Source: Butyrivibrio sp. CB08 (GTDB taxonomy: Bacteria; Bacillota; Clostridia; Lachnospirales; Lachnospiraceae). From it: DNA of 64,000 nt. The position numbers and the translations under genes were made by a program. Positions within the stretch are counted from its first letter, which is position 1; each line of letters starts with the position of its first letter. This document shows positions 54,039 to 62,861 of the stretch, piece after piece. The notes beneath the pieces were generated by a model. The model saw only the letters and a list, made by a program, of their open reading frames with translations. It did not search any database and was not told the origin of the DNA. The stretch covers positions 372,001 to 436,000 of the forward strand of contig NZ_RAIR01000001.1 of NCBI RefSeq assembly GCF_003625485.1. The letters are read 5' to 3'.

Positions 54039-56438
54039 ATGTTTGAACTGCTTCGTGTACATCAGGTTGATGTAATGCTTGGTCTTGCTTGCGTTTGCCT
54101 GATAATAGCCTTTTTTACCATCATCAGTACCATTATGACAAAACGCAGAAAAACTATTCTGATACTTATGCAGATTGGTTCTGCCATATGGCTTGAAGCT
54201 GACAGGATAGCTTATAAATACCATGGCGTTCCCGGGACTGAGGGATACTATGCTGTAAGGATCAGTAATTTCCTGGTATTTTTGATGACGGTATTTGTGC
54301 TTAATACAGTCAGCGTTTACCTTGGAGATGTTATCAAAAACGAGGGCGGTTTTGAGAAGACACCTATTGCCTTGAAGATCACTTATGGGATAGGTGTTCT
54401 TGCCATGATCCTTGTGGTGGTATCACAGTTTACCGGCCTTTACTACACCTTTGATGAGAACAACACCTATCAGAGATCTCCGTATTATGTACTGAGCTTT
54501 GTCTTCCCGTATATGATCTTCCTGATACAGTTTGGCATGCTGATCTATTACAGGAAGAGGCTTAAGGGAAGGATCGCTCTGTCAATCTTTCTGTTTGTAC
54601 TGGCAAGTATCCTGACTTCAATCATTCAGCTCTTTGCCTATGGCATATCCCTGGTTGATATGGTTGCGGTTTTCATGGTTGTAATGATCTATGCCTTCGC
54701 CCTTGTTGACATGAATGAGAGGGTGGAGATGGCCACCAAGGCTCATATTGCCAACATCTTGAAAGAGCAGGCTGTCATGAGAAAGCTCTCAATGGAGACA
54801 GCAACGGCTCTTGCTAATGGTGTTGATCTTGGGGACGATTATGGTCATGGCCACTCTGTTAGAGTTGCTGAATATGCAAAAGAGATTTCAAGGCTCGCAG
54901 GCTTTGATGACAGGAAATGTGATGAGGTGTATTACTGTGCACTTCTTCACGATGTAGGAAAGATAGGAATTCCTGATGAGATAATCAAAAAGGATACGGA
55001 TCTTACACCTGAGGAATTTGAAATATTTAAAACGCACACCACAGTGGGCAGTGATATTCTTTCGGGTGCCAGCGATTTTCCGCTTCTTGCTCTGGCTTCC
55101 AAATACCATCACGAGAGATATGATGGAAAGGGCTATCCGGAGGGACTTGTAGGAGATAATATCCCGGAGATAGCCAGGATCATAGCTGTAGCGGATGCTT
55201 ACGACTCCATGACATCAAGGCATCACCTTCAGGATCCTCTTCCTCAGAGTACTGTAAGAGAGGAGATAGCCAAGGAAATAGGTTCAGCCTTTGATCCTGT
55301 ATTTGGCGAGATCATGATAAGTCTCATCGACCACGACACTGAGTACCTTATGAGGGAAAAGGATTTTGCGGAAAATGCCCAGATTGTGGAAGACTTAACC
55401 CACGCCTACGAGATGTATTTCACTGAGTACAAGGAGCATATTTCTGAGGGAATCCAGGCCACAGAGAAGGTTTCAAAGATCCATTTTGACTATCAGCCAG
55501 AAATGGGATTTGATGAAAAGAAATCCATTCCGGCTCTCATTGTTTACGACGCCCACGACGGATGTGTTCACAAGGATGAGAGGAGCATTAGACTTATCAA
55601 GTACCTTGAGTATGGTGAGATCTGGCTTGATGGTAATTACGTATCTACAGCTGCCAGAAACATGAAGGTAAATATAGCTCCTTTAGAAGAGCAGCTGGAA
55701 AAGAAAAATCTTATCCACTACGATATAGAGACTGTAAGATTCAGGGATCACGTAAGGATAAAGATCACTGATGGAAGTAAGATGATTGATGCTATCATCG
55801 CACTTCCTGATGCCATAAGGTTCTGTTATGTGGCTATTACCGGAGAGCATTGCCACATTATGAATATCAAGGTTGAAGAGAATGGTGAAACTGCTGATAA
55901 GGATACTATCCCAAGAATAGCAGAGGAAGTAAGTTATATAGACAGGATAGAAGGAGATATCCCTAACGTTCAGATAGAAGGATACAGAAGCGGATATTCG
56001 CAGCCTGTTCCTGTTATTGACGGAATGAGGGTTAAGTTCAGGACCAAGTCCCTTCCTACAGCTAACCTTATCTGGCACTGCGCGTTTATGCTCCTGTTCT
56101 CATCAGAAGATGGCCTTCCAGAGGGTGAGGGCTATGTTGAGCATGGGTGCTTGCGTCTTGACGGCGAAGATGCCACCAACAACGACATTGCGGTCAACGA
56201 AGTGACAGCCACCAAAGATGACAGCTTCAAGGGCTGGGATGGCTGGAAAAAAGCCAACAAAAAGGGCTTTGAATGTGAGGTTCGTTTCTCAAGAAGAAAG
56301 AACCGCATCACCATGGAGACCTATAATGCAGGAATAACCATGAAGAGCACAACAACGATCCCTCCAACAGATGGGGATGTGTATCTTGCTCTTACCGGTG
56401 ACCAGTGCGCACTTACTGATATCAGAGTGCTGACCTGA
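54039..56438 (+). CDS. 7TM HD-GYP protein with intact catalytic motifs and unusual C-terminal region
   Basis: A 799-residue protein. Seven membrane helices lie in residues 10-225, followed by a short linker and an HD-GYP domain (about 255-440) with complete motifs: HGHSVRVAEYA, LLHDVGKIGIPD (His304-Asp305) and YHHERYDGKGYPEG. It should hydrolyse c-di-GMP, unlike the related protein at 47551. The last 320 residues are not a family I recognise; they appear to hold two related beta-rich units, one ending CYVAITGEHCHIMNIKV near 610 and the other ending VYLALTGDQCALTDIRV at 799. Because they follow the HD-GYP domain they are cytoplasmic. It begins 33 bases after the hybrid kinase, with AGGAAAGGAAG before the ATG. 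Confidence 0.87.
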   Translation: MFELLRVHQVDVMLGLACVCLIIAFFTIISTIMTKRRKTILILMQIGSAIWLEADRIAYKYHGVPGTEGYYAVRISNFLVFLMTVFVLNTVSVYLGDVIKNEGGFEKTPIALKITYGIGVLAMILVVVSQFTGLYYTFDENNTYQRSPYYVLSFVFPYMIFLIQFGMLIYYRKRLKGRIALSIFLFVLASILTSIIQLFAYGISLVDMVAVFMVVMIYAFALVDMNERVEMATKAHIANILKEQAVMRKLSMETATALANGVDLGDDYGHGHSVRVAEYAKEISRLAGFDDRKCDEVYYCALLHDVGKIGIPDEIIKKDTDLTPEEFEIFKTHTTVGSDILSGASDFPLLALASKYHHERYDGKGYPEGLVGDNIPEIARIIAVADAYDSMTSRHHLQDPLPQSTVREEIAKEIGSAFDPVFGEIMISLIDHDTEYLMREKDFAENAQIVEDLTHAYEMYFTEYKEHISEGIQATEKVSKIHFDYQPEMGFDEKKSIPALIVYDAHDGCVHKDERSIRLIKYLEYGEIWLDGNYVSTAARNMKVNIAPLEEQLEKKNLIHYDIETVRFRDHVRIKITDGSKMIDAIIALPDAIRFCYVAITGEHCHIMNIKVEENGETADKDTIPRIAEEVSYIDRIEGDIPNVQIEGYRSGYSQPVPVIDGMRVKFRTKSLPTANLIWHCAFMLLFSSEDGLPEGEGYVEHGCLRLDGEDATNNDIAVNEVTATKDDSFKGWDGWKKANKKGFECEVRFSRRKNRITMETYNAGITMKSTTTIPPTDGDVYLALTGDQCALTDIRVLT

Positions 56439-57299
56439 TCAGGGCTGGCTCTGCTGTCTTAGCTTTCTGTACTCCTTGGGAGAGCACTTCATCTCTTTTA
56501 AAAAGACCTTGTTAAAGTTTGAAATGCTCTGGAAGCCTGATAAAAAGGCGACATCAGTAATTGATATATTGTCAGAAGTAAGGAGCCTTACTGCGTGTTC
56601 CAGGCGATGCCTTGTTAGGAATACGTTGAAGCTTTCATCTGTATATTCTTTAAAAATCCTCGAGAAGTAGTAGGTTGAGAAGTTCACATAATCTGCTACT
56701 TCTTGTTGCGTTATGGGCTTGGTGCAGTTCTCGATTATGTAGGAGCATGCCTGCTGCACCTTGTTGTAGGTGTCGCTGGAATTGCCCATAAGAGCGCTGT
56801 CAGAAATCTGCTGTGAGATGGCAAATACCGCTATCTGATACAGCATGTCTACAATCTTAAGTTTTATCTGTGTCTCTATAAATAGTTCCCCTGAATGATA
56901 AATGTTATAACAGGAAGTCATGTTCTCGTACAGATTTCTGTAGAGGGTGCTGTTGTCACGCCTTATAAGGTGGATACTCCTTAATCTGTTGGAAATAAGA
57001 TCTATGTCCTTGTGGGTTGTTATGAGCTCTGATGAGAACTGCAGGATAAGGGAAGCATTTTGCGGCGTCTTAACAACTTCATGCACTTCAGCAGGCCATA
57101 CCAGAAGGATATCCCCCTCGTTTAAGGTATAGTTTTTACCATTTATCTCATAGTTGCAGTCATCCTTTCTTGCCAGGACAAATTCCGCCGACAGATGCCA
57201 GTGTGGCGGGAAAGTGCATGGCGAGCTTTCGTAGGATACTCCAACGTCCTTAAAGTCTGTATAATTGATGATCTCCCGGTTCTGATTAGGCTGAAACAT
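56439..57299 (-). CDS. AraC-family transcriptional regulator with cupin sensor domain
   Basis: A 286-residue regulator. The N-terminal cupin-like domain (about 20-110) has HWHLSAEFVLARKDDC and GDILLVWPAEVHEV, the usual arrangement for sugar-responsive AraC proteins. The C-terminal HTH_18 domain (about 180-280) has both helix-turn-helix units and the signature ITDVAFLSGFQSISNFNKVFLKEMKCSPKEYRK. GGAGGGGG precedes the ATG on the minus strand. It is divergent from the ABC sugar operon at 57581, with 281 bases between, so it probably controls that operon and maybe itself. Its stop codon touches the stop codon of the HD-GYP gene on the other strand. Confidence 0.92.
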   Translation of the reverse strand: MFQPNQNREIINYTDFKDVGVSYESSPCTFPPHWHLSAEFVLARKDDCNYEINGKNYTLNEGDILLVWPAEVHEVVKTPQNASLILQFSSELITTHKDIDLISNRLRSIHLIRRDNSTLYRNLYENMTSCYNIYHSGELFIETQIKLKIVDMLYQIAVFAISQQISDSALMGNSSDTYNKVQQACSYIIENCTKPITQQEVADYVNFSTYYFSRIFKEYTDESFNVFLTRHRLEHAVRLLTSDNISITDVAFLSGFQSISNFNKVFLKEMKCSPKEYRKLRQQSQP

Positions 57300-57580
57300 A
57301 GTCCCCCTCCAATTTTGTCATAAAAGCAATAAGACTAATCTTAATTTGCTCTTTAATTCTTTCATATCTAGGGCAAGTTTACCAAAAACTACTTCAAAAT
57401 GTCTATAGTAATATCTTAATCGCACAAAAAGACGGCAAAAAATGAAATATTGAACGCAAAATATTATGAGAAGTTTTTGCGGGGCGGAATTAGGATAATC
57501 TTGTAAACGAGGTAGTGCACAAGGGAGACGTCCCAAGTGCACGTGGCGAAAAAAGTAAAAAATGTATGGGAGGTTGTTAG
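57300..57580. promoter_or_regulatory. Divergent regulatory region between AraC gene and sugar operon
   Basis: AT-rich at the AraC side, G-rich near the binding-protein gene. I cannot assign -35/-10 boxes with confidence: GATAAT at 57494-57499 is the best -10 but lacks a proper -35. The only clear element is the inverted repeat at 57515-57542. Confidence 0.45.
57515..57542. repeat. Inverted repeat GTGCAC...GTGCAC in the 5' region of the sugar operon
   Basis: GTGCAC at 57515-57520 and at 57537-57542, with inner GGGA/TCCC arms and a 4-base loop GACG. It may be a leader hairpin or an operator of the divergent AraC regulator. Confidence 0.5.
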
Positions 57581-59056
57581 ATGATGAAGAAACAGATTAC
57601 ACGCAGATTATCAGTTTTGACAGCTGGTCTTATGGTGGCTGCGTCTCTTGCAGCATGCGGACAGGAAGCTGCAGCACCAGCTCCGGCAGCTGATAATGGT
57701 TCAGCTTCAGGTGAAGCTCAGCAGGCTACAACAGTTTCAGTTGAGACCACCGAGAGCAACACATCCAAGAAGACTGTTGCCATGGGCGACAGACAGATCG
57801 AAGTAGAAGTAACTGATATTGGTCTTTCAGGATCATTTTCATACTGGTCAGCATTTACAGGCGACTCTGCTACATGGGAGCAGGAGAGAGTAGATGCTTT
57901 CAACGAAGCTTACAAGGATCTTGGAATCACATGTGAAGTTCAGTACGTTCCTGATGGAGCAGGTATCAACAATGGTAAGCTCCTTTCAGCTATAGCTGGT
58001 GGAACAGCTCCAGATCTTCTGATCACAGATAACCCAACAAGTGCATATCAGTATGTTGCTGAAGGTTCATTCATGGCTCTTGATGATGTTCTTAAGCAGA
58101 TCGAGCTTGATGTAGATTCTTTCTACGATGGATGTAAGGACGTTATGTACTACAACAATCAGTGCTATCTGATCCCACAGGATACTAACGTTATCATGCT
58201 TTACTTCAGACCTGACATTGCAAAAGAGTGCGGCCTTGATGTTAATAACCCACCTAAGACTCTTGATGAGCTTGATGCTTGGGCAGATGCAATGACAGTA
58301 GCTGATGGCAGCAATTACAGCAGGATGGGACTTATCCCATGGCTTGATTCCGGTAACGATGCATTCGTAGTTCCTTTCTTCTTTGGCGCAGATCCTTATA
58401 TCCAGTCAGAGAACAAGATCGACCTTACAAGCGAGAACATGGTCAACTACATGAAGTGGATCCAGAGCTATGCTTCCAAGTATGACCCTGAGAAGATCAA
58501 CGCTTTCTCATCAGGACTTGGCGGAATGTTCTCACCTGATCATCCTTTCATGACAGGTAAGGTTGGTATGACAATCACAGGTAACTGGTTCACAGGCGCT
58601 CTTAAGGCTTATGCTCCTGATGTTGAGTACACAGCAGTTCCTGTTCCTGTACCTGATTACGGAAGAGCAAACAGCTCAACCTTTGGATGCAACGTATTTG
58701 CAATTCCTAATGGAACAGACCCTGACAAGGCAGCTCTTGCAGCTCTTTATGTTAAGTTCTGTGAGCAGGGAACAGTTAACGATGACAACTTCTGCCAGTG
58801 GAGATCAATCCCTGTTATCGATGCAGCCTTTGATGATGTAACACTTACCAAGGAAGGCGATGCTATGTACGCTATGGAGCGTGAGATCGCAGGATCACCT
58901 CTTAATGGTATCCCAGCTCTTTGCTCAGTATCTGCAGAGCTTTCAACTCAGTTCCAGACTCTTCGTGAAAACCTTATCTATAACACATCACTGGATCCTG
59001 AGACTGAGCTTAAGACCCTTGAAGAGCAGATGCAGGCTGCTATGGATTCTAAGTAA
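57581..59056 (+). CDS. ABC sugar transporter, extracellular binding lipoprotein
   Basis: A 491-residue family 1 binding protein, the first gene of an operon divergent from the AraC gene. The signal peptide ends in the lipobox SLAAC (Cys26), and a linker of about 45 residues rich in Ala, Ser and Thr follows. The mature part shows GGTAPDLLITDNPTSAYQYV, then GKVGMTITGNWFTGALKAY, as in maltose- and raffinose-type binding proteins. GGGAGG at 57568-57573 fits the ATG at 57581. Both permeases follow. The sugar is not identifiable from sequence; the enzymes downstream (MocA-type dehydrogenase, TIM-barrel isomerase, SDR) suggest a sugar or sugar acid or polyol that needs oxidation and epimerisation. 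Confidence 0.92.
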   Translation: MMKKQITRRLSVLTAGLMVAASLAACGQEAAAPAPAADNGSASGEAQQATTVSVETTESNTSKKTVAMGDRQIEVEVTDIGLSGSFSYWSAFTGDSATWEQERVDAFNEAYKDLGITCEVQYVPDGAGINNGKLLSAIAGGTAPDLLITDNPTSAYQYVAEGSFMALDDVLKQIELDVDSFYDGCKDVMYYNNQCYLIPQDTNVIMLYFRPDIAKECGLDVNNPPKTLDELDAWADAMTVADGSNYSRMGLIPWLDSGNDAFVVPFFFGADPYIQSENKIDLTSENMVNYMKWIQSYASKYDPEKINAFSSGLGGMFSPDHPFMTGKVGMTITGNWFTGALKAYAPDVEYTAVPVPVPDYGRANSSTFGCNVFAIPNGTDPDKAALAALYVKFCEQGTVNDDNFCQWRSIPVIDAAFDDVTLTKEGDAMYAMEREIAGSPLNGIPALCSVSAELSTQFQTLRENLIYNTSLDPETELKTLEEQMQAAMDSK

Positions 59057-59095
59057 TTTGAACTAAAAATTATGTTTTGTTTGGAGGAGTAAAAA

Positions 59096-59947
59096 ATGGG
59101 AAAGGAACTGCGGGGGTATAAAATCGGTGTCATGCTGCAAAAAGGTGTTATTTATCTCTTTTTGCTCCTATTTGCAATGGGATTTCTTTTACCGTTTTTC
59201 TTCCTCCTTACAGGATCATTTAAAACATCAAGTGAACTTTTTTCGGTGCCATTTAGGTGGTTTCCAAAGCACATCACTTTAGAAAACTATGAGCAGGTAT
59301 TTACCAAGATTCCTTTCTTCAGGTATTTAAGGAATACGGTCATTATCGTAGTGCTTAACATGGTGGGAGCACTTATATCAAATTCTCTTGTAGCTTATGG
59401 CTTTAGCAGACTTCGCTGGCCAGGCAGGGATAAGATATTCATGATCGTAATAGCCACCATGATCCTGCCCTATCAGGTAACACTTATTCCGCTTTACCTT
59501 ATGTACACCAAGGCCGGACTCATTGGAACCTTCGTTCCACTGACACTCCCGGGATTCTTTGGAAATGCCTTCTTCATTTTCCTTATGAGGCAGTTCCTTG
59601 TAGGTATACCAAAAGAGCTGACGGAGTCCGCAAGGATCGACGGAGCAGGGGAGTTTACTATCTTCCTTAAGCTCATGATGCCAATATCAAAACCTGTTCT
59701 TGCGACAGTGGCCATCATGTCCTTTATGAATTCCTGGAAAGATTTCCTTGGTCCATTGGTATTCCTTGGAAGCGACAGGCTCTACACACTTTCACTGGCA
59801 GCATCCATGCTGCGCTCCAACTTAAATCCTAACTGGGAGCTTCTGCTTGCCCTTGGAGTTGTGATGGTTCTTCCTGTACTGATCCTGTTCTTCGTTCTTC
59901 AGAAGTACTTCATTCAGGGAATTACCATGAGCGGTATCAAAGGCTAA
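59096..59947 (+). CDS. ABC sugar transporter permease, MalG type
   Basis: A 283-residue permease. Six hydrophobic segments are seen and the EAA loop ESARIDGAGEFTIFLKLMMPISKP is the MalG pattern; the C-terminus FIQGITMSGIKG is also typical. GGAGGAG lies before the ATG. Unusually, the MalG-type gene comes before the MalF-type gene in this operon, whereas the first operon has the reverse order. It lies 39 bases after the binding-protein gene. Confidence 0.93.
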   Translation: MGKELRGYKIGVMLQKGVIYLFLLLFAMGFLLPFFFLLTGSFKTSSELFSVPFRWFPKHITLENYEQVFTKIPFFRYLRNTVIIVVLNMVGALISNSLVAYGFSRLRWPGRDKIFMIVIATMILPYQVTLIPLYLMYTKAGLIGTFVPLTLPGFFGNAFFIFLMRQFLVGIPKELTESARIDGAGEFTIFLKLMMPISKPVLATVAIMSFMNSWKDFLGPLVFLGSDRLYTLSLAASMLRSNLNPNWELLLALGVVMVLPVLILFFVLQKYFIQGITMSGIKG

Positions 59948-59977
59948 GTTTGGGATTAAGGAAGTGGGGAGTTTACT

Positions 59978-60898
59978 ATGACAGGATTAAAAGAAAAGCT
60001 ATTTGGTGAATACATTCATTCTACGCAGCGAAAGAAAGAAGCGCTTCATGGCCTTTTGTTTGTGCTTCCATGGATAATAGGATTTCTGGTGTTTACCCTT
60101 TATCCCATCATCAGCTCTTTTTACTATTCGCTGTGTAATTACAACGTAATAGGAAAGCCTACATTTATTGGCTTTAACAACTACGTCAATCTGTTTAAGG
60201 ATAAGACATTTATAAAGGCATGTCAGAATACCGTGTACATGATAGGAATTGGTGTTCCGGTTACTACATTTACAGCAGTTTTAGTATCACTTCTTCTAAA
60301 CAACAAGAAGCTTCGCGGAACAGACTGGATGAGGGTTGTTTTCTTTATCCCGACCCTTGTACCTACTGTTGTTGCCTGCCTGTTATGGATATGGGTTATG
60401 CAGCCTGATTCAGGTATTGTAAATACTGTTCTTGGATATCTTCATATTCCGGGACCAGGATGGCTTTCATCACCGACATGGGCTAAGCCTGCATTTATCC
60501 TGATGATGATCTGGACCTGTGGTAATGCCATTATCATTTATCTGGCAGGACTTCAGGATGTTCCAGAGAGTCTCTACGATGCAGCAGCTATTGATGGAGC
60601 AGGCTTCTGGAAGCAGTCACTACATATTTCAGTACCACTGATCAGACCAACTATTCTTTATAACGTAACAACCCTGATCATCGGTGTGTTCCAGTGGTTT
60701 GCTGAGCCCTATATCATGACTGAGGGCGGACCCAGTAACGCCACCATGTTCTATTCACTGTATCTGTACCAGAATGCATTCTCATTCTTTAAGATGGGCT
60801 ATGCTTCTGCTCAGGCCTGGATCATGCTCCTTGTAGCCATGGTGATAATACTGGTACTTTTCAAGGTCTTTAAGTTCAATGAGACGGAGATTGGGTAA
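59978..60898 (+). CDS. ABC sugar transporter permease, MalF type
   Basis: A 306-residue permease, partner of the preceding MalG-type subunit. The first helix is about residues 24-45 (LHGLLFVLPWIIGFLVF) and the ATPase loop is ESLYDAAAIDGAGFWKQSLHI. Six hydrophobic segments are visible in all. Its stop codon overlaps the start of the oxidoreductase gene by one base (TAATG at 60896-60900), so transport and metabolism genes are translationally coupled. As in the first operon, no ATPase gene is present. Confidence 0.93.
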   Translation: MTGLKEKLFGEYIHSTQRKKEALHGLLFVLPWIIGFLVFTLYPIISSFYYSLCNYNVIGKPTFIGFNNYVNLFKDKTFIKACQNTVYMIGIGVPVTTFTAVLVSLLLNNKKLRGTDWMRVVFFIPTLVPTVVACLLWIWVMQPDSGIVNTVLGYLHIPGPGWLSSPTWAKPAFILMMIWTCGNAIIIYLAGLQDVPESLYDAAAIDGAGFWKQSLHISVPLIRPTILYNVTTLIIGVFQWFAEPYIMTEGGPSNATMFYSLYLYQNAFSFFKMGYASAQAWIMLLVAMVIILVLFKVFKFNETEIG

Positions 60899-61998
60899 TG
60901 AATATGAAGATAGGTATCATAGGCTGCGGCGTAATTTCAAACACATATATCAGAGATATAAAGCGCCTTTATAAGGATCTTGAGATAGTGGCAGTAGCTG
61001 ATGTGAATCTGGAGGCTGCAAAAGAGTGTGCTAAAAAGTACGAGATCTCCCAGGCTCTTTCTGTAGATGAACTACTGGATATACCTGAAATAGAGATGGT
61101 AGTAAATCTGACGCCTCCAGCTTTTCACACAGAGGTAAGCTTAAAGGCCCTGGAGGCTGGGAAGCATATCTTTTGCGAAAAGCCTCTGGCTCTGACCATG
61201 GAGGATGGGAAAAAGGTACTGGACCTTGCTGAGAGTAAAGGCCTTAAGTTTGCCTGTGCCCCTGACTCCTTTATGGGGAGCAGCCTCTCAACCTGCAGGA
61301 AGGTACTAGAAGATGGCTGGATAGGAAAGCCTATGTATGCCATAACCAACATGCTAAGCGGCGGTGTGGAAACATGGCACCCAAGACCAGAACCCTTTTA
61401 TAAGAAAGGGGGAGGTCCTATCTACGATATGGGAGGCTACTATTTTACAACGCTGGTTTCTATGTTTGGCCCGGTATCTTCTGTAAGAGCTGTTGGTCTT
61501 AAGGGCTTTGAAAAAAGAAATGTCTATGTGGGAGAAAGGGCCGGCGAGAGCTTTGATGTAGATGTGCTTACCACATATTCTATTCTGGTCAGCTTTAAGA
61601 GCGGGTTTATGGCGAACATGAACTTCAGCTTTGATGTGTTTAAGACGCAGATGCCAATGTTTGAGATCTATGGAACAGAAGGAACTTTATTTGTTCCTGA
61701 TCCAAATATGCATGGAGGAACGCCAAAGATCTATAGAAGGCAGCAGGGACTTGCAAAGTGCTATGGCGGTGTAAGCGACCACGAAGACGATATCTATGAA
61801 CTTCCAGAGATGTTCCAGAACGTTGGTGAATATGTAAGGGGCATTGGAGTTCATGACCTGGCTCTTGCTATTACAGAAGGCCGTGAGCCTGTAGCAAGTG
61901 GCAAGCTTGCGCTTCACGTTCTTGATATTATGACCAGCGTTATGAAATCAGCAGAAACAGGTGATGTCGTAGAACTTTCAACAACTATTTTGATTTAG
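60898..61998 (+). CDS. Gfo/Idh/MocA-family oxidoreductase
   Basis: A 366-residue NAD(P)-dependent dehydrogenase. The N-terminal Rossmann fold has GIIGCGVISNTYIRDI, and the EKP motif (Glu94-Lys95-Pro96) contains the lysine that binds substrate and cofactor. The C-terminal beta-sheet domain follows (GGGPIYDMGGYYFTTL). These enzymes oxidise or epimerise sugars, sugar acids and polyols such as myo-inositol. The start overlaps the permease stop by one base. It is probably the first catabolic step for the imported sugar, in tandem with the isomerase-like gene behind it. The substrate is not determined by sequence. Confidence 0.92.
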   Translation: MNMKIGIIGCGVISNTYIRDIKRLYKDLEIVAVADVNLEAAKECAKKYEISQALSVDELLDIPEIEMVVNLTPPAFHTEVSLKALEAGKHIFCEKPLALTMEDGKKVLDLAESKGLKFACAPDSFMGSSLSTCRKVLEDGWIGKPMYAITNMLSGGVETWHPRPEPFYKKGGGPIYDMGGYYFTTLVSMFGPVSSVRAVGLKGFEKRNVYVGERAGESFDVDVLTTYSILVSFKSGFMANMNFSFDVFKTQMPMFEIYGTEGTLFVPDPNMHGGTPKIYRRQQGLAKCYGGVSDHEDDIYELPEMFQNVGEYVRGIGVHDLALAITEGREPVASGKLALHVLDIMTSVMKSAETGDVVELSTTILI

Positions 61999-62009
61999 GA
62001 GAATGCCGG

Positions 62010-62843
62010 ATGAGGATAGGTATTTCAACTTCACTAAAACATGATACTCCCAGGGAGTGGGCTGATAAGATGTCTGCCCTTGGATGCAGGTCTGTTGTTT
62101 TTCCTGTGGACTATACCGCTCCTGACAGTCTTATTGCGGATTATGTACAGGAAGCAAAGAGGTGCGATCTTCGGATAGCAGAGGTAGGCATTTGGAAAAA
62201 TGTCTTTGCCATTGATAAGACGGAGAGGCAGCAGGCTCGTCAGAGAGCTCTTGCTCAGCTTCGCCTTGCAGATGAGATCGAAGCCGATTGCGCTGTTAAC
62301 GTTGCTGGAACCTGGGGCGGTCCTATATGGGACGGCGGATATGCGCAGAATTATGGGAAGGAAGCCTGGGAAAAAATCGTAGCTTACATTCAGGATCTTA
62401 TTGATACGGTTAAGCCAAAGCGCACCACCTATAGCATCGAGGCTATGCCCTGGATGTATCCGACAGGACCTGATGAGTATGTGAAGATGATCGAGCAGGT
62501 GGACAGAGAAGAGTTTTCCTGTCATCTGGACGTGGTTAACATGATCAACTGCCCGGAGAGATATTTCTTTTCCGGAGACTTCCTTGATGAGGTCTTCGAT
62601 AAGATGGGAGGCTACGTTAAGAGCTGTCACTTAAAGGACATAAGGCTTCGGGACGAACTTACCTTCCAGCTTCAGGAAGTGGCCTGCGGAGAAGGAACTC
62701 TGGACATTGGCAAGTACATGTCTCTGGCTCATAAGTGCGATCCTGATATGCCTATGATCATTGAGCATTTAAATACTGATGAAGAGTATGAGAACAGTCT
62801 TCGCTTCGTAAAAGAGATAATGGCGGAGCGTGATATTAAATAA
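62010..62843 (+). CDS. Sugar phosphate isomerase/epimerase-like TIM-barrel protein
   Basis: A 277-residue AP-endonuclease-2-type (xylose-isomerase-like) TIM barrel. Metal ligands are suggested by YSIEAMPW, CHLDVVNM, KSCHLKDIRL and MIIEHLNTDEE, the usual spread of Glu, Asp and His on the barrel. The family includes inosose dehydratase/isomerase IolE/IolI and tagatose or psicose epimerases, and such genes often sit beside MocA-type dehydrogenases, as here. The gene begins 11 bases after the dehydrogenase, with AGGAG 8 bases before its ATG. The partnership suggests oxidation followed by isomerisation of a cyclic sugar or inositol-like compound; this is inferred from neighbours. Confidence 0.87.
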   Translation: MRIGISTSLKHDTPREWADKMSALGCRSVVFPVDYTAPDSLIADYVQEAKRCDLRIAEVGIWKNVFAIDKTERQQARQRALAQLRLADEIEADCAVNVAGTWGGPIWDGGYAQNYGKEAWEKIVAYIQDLIDTVKPKRTTYSIEAMPWMYPTGPDEYVKMIEQVDREEFSCHLDVVNMINCPERYFFSGDFLDEVFDKMGGYVKSCHLKDIRLRDELTFQLQEVACGEGTLDIGKYMSLAHKCDPDMPMIIEHLNTDEEYENSLRFVKEIMAERDIK

Positions 62844-62861
62844 CACGGGAAGAGGAATTGT

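Noticed and set aside
57502..57515. TGTAAACGAGGTAG as a catabolite-response (cre) site
   Set aside because: The left half matches the cre consensus but the right half does not, so I do not call it.
62034..62630. A 198-codon antisense frame inside the isomerase-like gene
   Set aside because: No ribosome site, odd composition, and it lies wholly within a recognisable TIM-barrel gene.
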